Positions 59,791-64,000 of a stretch of DNA of 64,000 bases are shown in pieces; position 1 is the first letter of the stretch; each line of letters starts with the position of its first letter. Below the pieces are notes generated by a model. The model made no database searches and was not told the origin of the DNA. It worked only from the letters and a program-made list of their open reading frames with translations. Source of the stretch: Candidatus Cryptobacteroides intestinigallinarum (GTDB taxonomy: Bacteria > Bacteroidota > Bacteroidia > Bacteroidales > UBA932); the NCBI GenBank assembly GCA_017694785.1, contig JADIMK010000008.1, positions 33,766 to 97,765 on the forward strand. The letters are read 5' to 3'. The translations under genes were made by a program, and so were the position numbers.

Positions 59791-61749
59791 TCATGAGAGC
59801 TGAGCCTTCACCTCTGCATTAACCAGAGCTGCAAAGTCCTCAGCAGACATTGAACCTTCATCTTTTCCTCCCTGTCTTCTGACAGAAACCTTGTTTTCTG
59901 TCATTTCCTTCTCGCCGACAATCAGAATAAAAGGTATCCTCTTGAGCTCACTCTCGCGGATCCTCTTGCCGATCGTCTCGTTGCGATCATCCATTGAGGC
60001 GCGAATATCGGAATTATTCAGCAAATCACAAACTTTTTTTGCATAATCTGTAAATTTTTCACTTACAGGGAGTATGATAGCTTGATCCGGTGTAAGCCAG
60101 AGAGGAAGTTTTCCTGCAGTATGCTCAAGGAGCACAGCAACGAACCTCTCAAGAGAACCGAACGGAGCCCTGTGGATCATCACAGGACGGTGCTTCTGTC
60201 CATCGCTTCCGGTATATTCGAGCTCGAATCGTTCAGGGAGGTTGTAGTCGACCTGAATCGTACCCAGCTGCCACCTTCTTCCGATGGCATCCTTGACCAT
60301 GAAGTCTAGTTTAGGACCATAGAAAGCAGCCTCGCCATATTCAACTACAGTGTTGAGACCTTTCTCCGCAGCTGCATCGATGATGGCCTGCTCTGCCTTG
60401 GCCCAGTTCTCGTCCGAGCCAATGTATTTCTCCTTATTGTCTGGGTCACGCAAAGATATCTGGGCAATGTATTCGTTGAAATTCAATGTCTTGAATACAT
60501 AGAGGATGATATCGATCACTTTACAGAACTCCTCCTTGAGCTGGTCTGGACGGCAGAAAAGGTGTGCATCATCCTGTGTAAATCCACGGACTCTTGTCAA
60601 TCCGTGCAGCTCACCGCTCTGCTCATAGCGGTACACTGTACCGAACTCTGCGAATCTCAGAGGAAGATCCTTGTATGACCTTGGCTTTACCCTGTATATC
60701 TCACAGTGGTGAGGGCAGTTCATAGGCTTGAGAAGGAACTCTTCTCCTTCCTGCGGAGTATGGATCGGCTGGAACGAATCCTTGCCGTATTTTGCATAAT
60801 GCCCTGAAGTGACATAGAGCTCCTTGTTTCCGATATGAGGAGTAATGACAGGAAGATATCCGTATGATTTCTGGATCTTCTTCAGGAAATTTTCAAGACG
60901 CTCGCGGAGTTCAGCGCCCTTAGGCAGCCACAGAGGAAGTCCCTGGCCTACCCTTGAAGAAAATGCGAAAAGTTCCATCTCCTTTCCGAGCTTCCTGTGG
61001 TCACGTTTCTTTGCTTCCTCGAGCATAGCGACATACTCGTCAAGCATCGACTTCTTAGGGAAGGTGATACCGTAGATACGGGTAAGCATCTGACGCTTCT
61101 CGTCGCCTCTCCAGTATGCTCCTGCGATAGAAGTCAGCTTCACTGCCTTGATGACTGAAGTGTCACGCAGATGCGGGCCACGGCAAAGATCTGTGAAATG
61201 GCCGTTCGTATAGAACGTTATGGTCCCGTCCTGAAGCTCGCTGATAAGCTCACATTTATATTCATCGCCCTTCTCCTGGAAAGCCTTCATTGCATCTGCC
61301 TTGGAGACCTCTTTCCTTTCAAAGACTTCCTTGGTGCGGGCAAGCTCGATCATCTTGTCCTCGATGGCCTTGAGGTCAGACTCTGCGATCTGGCGTCCTT
61401 CAAGGTCCACATCATAATAGAATCCGTTCTCAATGGCTGGACCGATACCGAACTTCACTCCCGGATACAGGCTTTCAAGAGCCTCTGCCATAAGGTGTGA
61501 AGAAGAATGCCAGAAGACATGCTTCGCTTCGTCATCCTCCCATTTGAGCAGTCTGACAGAGGAATTCTCCTCGATCGGACGTGTGAGATCGTATGTTGTT
61601 CCTTTCCCTGTCGTGTCTGATGCCGGTGTAACATGCACGGCAAGAACCTCTGCCGCAAGCTTAGGACTGATACTCTGTGCAATCTCGTAGCCTGTGATCC
61701 CTTTCTCATAGGACCTTACGCTACCGTCAGGAAATGTAATGTCTATCAT
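59791..61749 (-). CDS. thrS: Threonine--tRNA ligase
   Basis: [27 protein letters not shown] (TGS), [37 protein letters not shown]; start moved from 61881. Confidence 0.95.
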   Translation of the reverse strand: MIDITFPDGSVRSYEKGITGYEIAQSISPKLAAEVLAVHVTPASDTTGKGTTYDLTRPIEENSSVRLLKWEDDEAKHVFWHSSSHLMAEALESLYPGVKFGIGPAIENGFYYDVDLEGRQIAESDLKAIEDKMIELARTKEVFERKEVSKADAMKAFQEKGDEYKCELISELQDGTITFYTNGHFTDLCRGPHLRDTSVIKAVKLTSIAGAYWRGDEKRQMLTRIYGITFPKKSMLDEYVAMLEEAKKRDHRKLGKEMELFAFSSRVGQGLPLWLPKGAELRERLENFLKKIQKSYGYLPVITPHIGNKELYVTSGHYAKYGKDSFQPIHTPQEGEEFLLKPMNCPHHCEIYRVKPRSYKDLPLRFAEFGTVYRYEQSGELHGLTRVRGFTQDDAHLFCRPDQLKEEFCKVIDIILYVFKTLNFNEYIAQISLRDPDNKEKYIGSDENWAKAEQAIIDAAAEKGLNTVVEYGEAAFYGPKLDFMVKDAIGRRWQLGTIQVDYNLPERFELEYTGSDGQKHRPVMIHRAPFGSLERFVAVLLEHTAGKLPLWLTPDQAIILPVSEKFTDYAKKVCDLLNNSDIRASMDDRNETIGKRIRESELKRIPFILIVGEKEMTENKVSVRRQGGKDEGSMSAEDFAALVNAEVKAQLS

Positions 61750-61788
61750 AACTAAGTAATTAACGTACTCTAATGCATTATAGGTCTG

Positions 61789-61796
61789 CAAAGGTA
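61789..61796 (-). promoter_or_regulatory. Candidate Bacteroidota -7 element for thrS-infC-rpmI-rplT
   Basis: Minus strand TACCTTTG. Confidence 0.45.
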
Positions 61797-62045
61797 TAAA
61801 TTTTTTTCTATCTTTGCTCTTCCTAATGCCAAGAATGATCCATAAGACTGCCACAGACGAGTTTTCACTGAAGGCCGGCAACGGCAGCCATGTGACTTCA
61901 TTGATAAAGGCATATCATCATAGACAATGGATATCATTGTGTTGCAGCATTGACTTCAGAAATCATCGGAGATATCTTCGATATAAGTCGTCATTGGATG
62001 TACATGATATCAGTAACCCGATTACCGAAGACGTATAGTTTCATT

Positions 62046-62624
62046 ATGGACGAGACAATCAACCGAAAAATACTCTGGAACAACGCCGGGAAAGCAGGAG
62101 CTATCCTTGGCATCGCCACTGCTGCCCTTATGTTCATTGACCAGGCCCTGTCAGGACTGCAGACTATAGGCCTGCTGCTTCGTGCAGTGATCTGGGTCAT
62201 AAGGTTCGTCGGATGCATCCTTCTCATGAGATACTTCATGCAAAGACTATGTGCCAGATATTCAGGAGTCACGAATTCCGATACATTCAGATACGGGATG
62301 ATCATAGCCTTTCTTTCAGGACTCATATATTCCGCATTCATTCTTGCCAATATACTTATAATTTCACCGGATCTAATAGACAAGCAGTTTGACCTCATAA
62401 TACAGTCATACTCAAGTTTCCTTGATTCCAATACATTGTCAAGTGTAGAACAAATGAAATCGATATATCCTCAGACAGCATTTTTCTCACAGCTGATCTA
62501 TTGCTTCCTCTATGGTACAGCGCTGTCCGCGATACTGTCCAGATATATCCCGAAAACCGATCCTTTCGCCAACTACACAGGGACAGACAATGACAGCTAC
62601 AGGAAAGGCAATGGAGAGAACTGA
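62046..62624 (+). CDS. DUF4199-like integral membrane protein
   Basis: Several TM segments; RKILWNNAGKAGAILGIATAALMFIDQAL...FRYGMIIAFLSGLIYSAFILANI; followed by GT2 gene. Start moved from 61950. Confidence 0.7.
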   Translation: MDETINRKILWNNAGKAGAILGIATAALMFIDQALSGLQTIGLLLRAVIWVIRFVGCILLMRYFMQRLCARYSGVTNSDTFRYGMIIAFLSGLIYSAFILANILIISPDLIDKQFDLIIQSYSSFLDSNTLSSVEQMKSIYPQTAFFSQLIYCFLYGTALSAILSRYIPKTDPFANYTGTDNDSYRKGNGEN

Positions 62625-62670
62625 AAAGATCCCGATAAACAGACGGAAACAAAAACTTCACTGAAAACAG

Positions 62671-63639
62671 ATGGAACAGCAGCAGTACAGTAAAGATATT
62701 TCAATAGTGATTTCCCTCCTCAATGAGAAGGACTCCCTGCCGGAACTTGTCTCCTGGATAAGAAGAGTAATGGCAGACAACGGGTACAGCTATGAAATAA
62801 TAATGGTAGACGACGGTAGCACAGACGGCTCATGGGAACTCATCCAGAAACTCGCCTCCGAAGGTGACATACATGCGATATCTTTCCGGAGGAACTACGG
62901 CAAGTCTGCCGCACTGTATTGGGGGTTCAGGACAGCAACAGGAAAAGTTGTGATTACAATGGATGCCGACCTGCAGGACTCACCTGATGAAATCCCGGCA
63001 CTTTACCATATGGTAACTGAAAACGGATATGACATAGTGTCCGGATGGAAGCAGCACAGGAAAGACAACAAGCTCACCAAGAACATTCCTTCAAAGATCT
63101 ATAATGCTGCTGCCAGATGGATTACCGGCATAAGGCTACATGACATGAACTGCGGTCTGAAAGCATACAAGAACGTTGTCGTCAAAAATATCGAGGTATA
63201 CGGGGAAATGCACCGGTTCATCCCTTACCTGGCCAAAAACGCCGGCTTCGTAAAAATCGGCGAAAAACCGGTAGTTCATCAGAAAAGGAAATACGGCAAA
63301 AGTAAATTCGGCATGAGCCGTTTCGTAAACGGATTCCTTGACCTGCTGTCAATATGGTTCCTATGCACCTTCGGCAAGAATCCGATGCATTTCTTTGGTC
63401 TGACTGGCATAATTATGTTCCTTGCCGGAGGAATAATCGCTGTCTGGATAATCATTGACAAACTTATCCAGCAGGCCCAAGGGCTCGGATTCAGGCCCGT
63501 AACAGACCAGCCTCTCTTCTACCTTGCCCTTGTTGCAGTTGTAATGGGCGTAATGCTCTTCCTGACAGGCTTCACATGCGAGCTCGTATCTAGAAACAGC
63601 CCGACACGCAACAACTACAACATCAAGGATCGCATCTGA
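62671..63639 (+). CDS. Glycosyltransferase family 2 (GtrB/DPM1-like with two C-terminal TM helices)
   Basis: DISIVISLLNEKDSLPELVSWI, MVDDGSTDGSWELI, VITMDADLQDSPDEIP, RKYGKSKFGMSRFVNGFLDLL. Confidence 0.93.
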   Translation: MEQQQYSKDISIVISLLNEKDSLPELVSWIRRVMADNGYSYEIIMVDDGSTDGSWELIQKLASEGDIHAISFRRNYGKSAALYWGFRTATGKVVITMDADLQDSPDEIPALYHMVTENGYDIVSGWKQHRKDNKLTKNIPSKIYNAAARWITGIRLHDMNCGLKAYKNVVVKNIEVYGEMHRFIPYLAKNAGFVKIGEKPVVHQKRKYGKSKFGMSRFVNGFLDLLSIWFLCTFGKNPMHFFGLTGIIMFLAGGIIAVWIIIDKLIQQAQGLGFRPVTDQPLFYLALVAVVMGVMLFLTGFTCELVSRNSPTRNNYNIKDRI

Positions 63640-63717
63640 CAAGAGGCGCCAAGGCCGGAAAGCAAAAGATTGATATAAAATAATGCCAAAGTTGCTGCCC
63701 TGAAGACAGTATCACAA

Positions 63718-63748
63718 ATGCCAGGTTCTTCTCAGAGCCTGGCATTTT
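63718..63748 (+). terminator. Intrinsic terminator after GT2 gene
   Basis: ATGCCAGGTTCT-TCTC-AGAGCCTGGCAT TTT. Confidence 0.75.
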
Positions 63749-63847
63749 AAGTTCAGGATTCAGCATTATCCTGCATCCGGATTACAGATACTGCATATAT
63801 CTACACAACTCCGTCTCCCTTCTGAAGACATGGAGCAGGAGCCAGGA

Positions 63848-64000
63848 ATTTCCGCTGCCTGAAGGAATGAAGGGGCAATATTTTCCGCTGGCATAAGCAA
63901 AGGTATATCAAAGATTTTCCGCTGGCATAAGCAACGGTATATCAAAGATTTTCCGCTGGCATAAGCAACGGAGTAGCAAGGAATTTCCGCTGGCATAAGC
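63848..64000. repeat. 34-bp tandem repeat array, truncated by window end
   Basis: TTTTCCGCTGGCATAAGCAA-core copies start at 63881, 63915, 63949 and 63983 (period 34), with a degenerate partial copy at about 63848. Confidence 0.9.

Noticed and set aside
58451-61749. thrS-infC-rpmI-rplT as an unusual cluster
   Set aside because: Widely conserved bacterial gene order; only the infC start is notable.
61750-61881. 44-codon N-terminal extension of thrS in the ORF track
   Set aside because: It spans the likely promoter (TACCTTTG, minus strand) and precedes the conserved TGS-domain start [10 protein letters not shown].
63766-63996. 76-aa minus-strand ORF over the tandem repeat
   Set aside because: The repeat length is not a multiple of 3, a perfect unit carries an in-frame TGA in one phase, and composition is not protein-like; probably non-coding.
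63881-64000. Possible CRISPR array
   Set aside because: Period is 34 bp in total and the 'spacers' (about 14 bp) are near-identical between copies; this is a simple tandem repeat, not a CRISPR.

Overview
This 64 kb window looks like a Bacteroidales (Bacteroidota) chromosome segment. It is densely coded and mostly housekeeping. Evidence for the lineage is gene content (Porin_10-like outer-membrane protein, FimA/Mfa-type fimbrial locus, DUF4296, DUF4295, DUF4199, ExbB-X-ExbD-ExbD), TANNTTTG-type promoters, and few Shine-Dalgarno (SD) sequences. I support about 60 CDSs, 2 tRNAs (Arg-CCT, Leu-CAG), several intrinsic terminators and a 34-bp tandem repeat at the right edge. No prophage, transposon, CRISPR array or restriction/defence system was recognised. 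Best second-look items: (1) infC appears to start at a non-canonical ATC codon behind a perfect AGGAGG; the ORF track truncates it. (2) An AmgK-like sugar kinase is fused to a RapZ C-terminal (GlcN6P-sensor-type) domain, next to a MurU-like nucleotidyltransferase. (3) A five-gene fimbrial locus is headed by a putative HELAH zinc-peptidase lipoprotein. (4) A few strong SDs occur in an otherwise SD-poor genome (infC, a 52-aa DUF4295 gene missed by the track, the second exbD). (5) A 34-bp tandem array is cut off by the window end. No searches were run; family names come from motif recognition.
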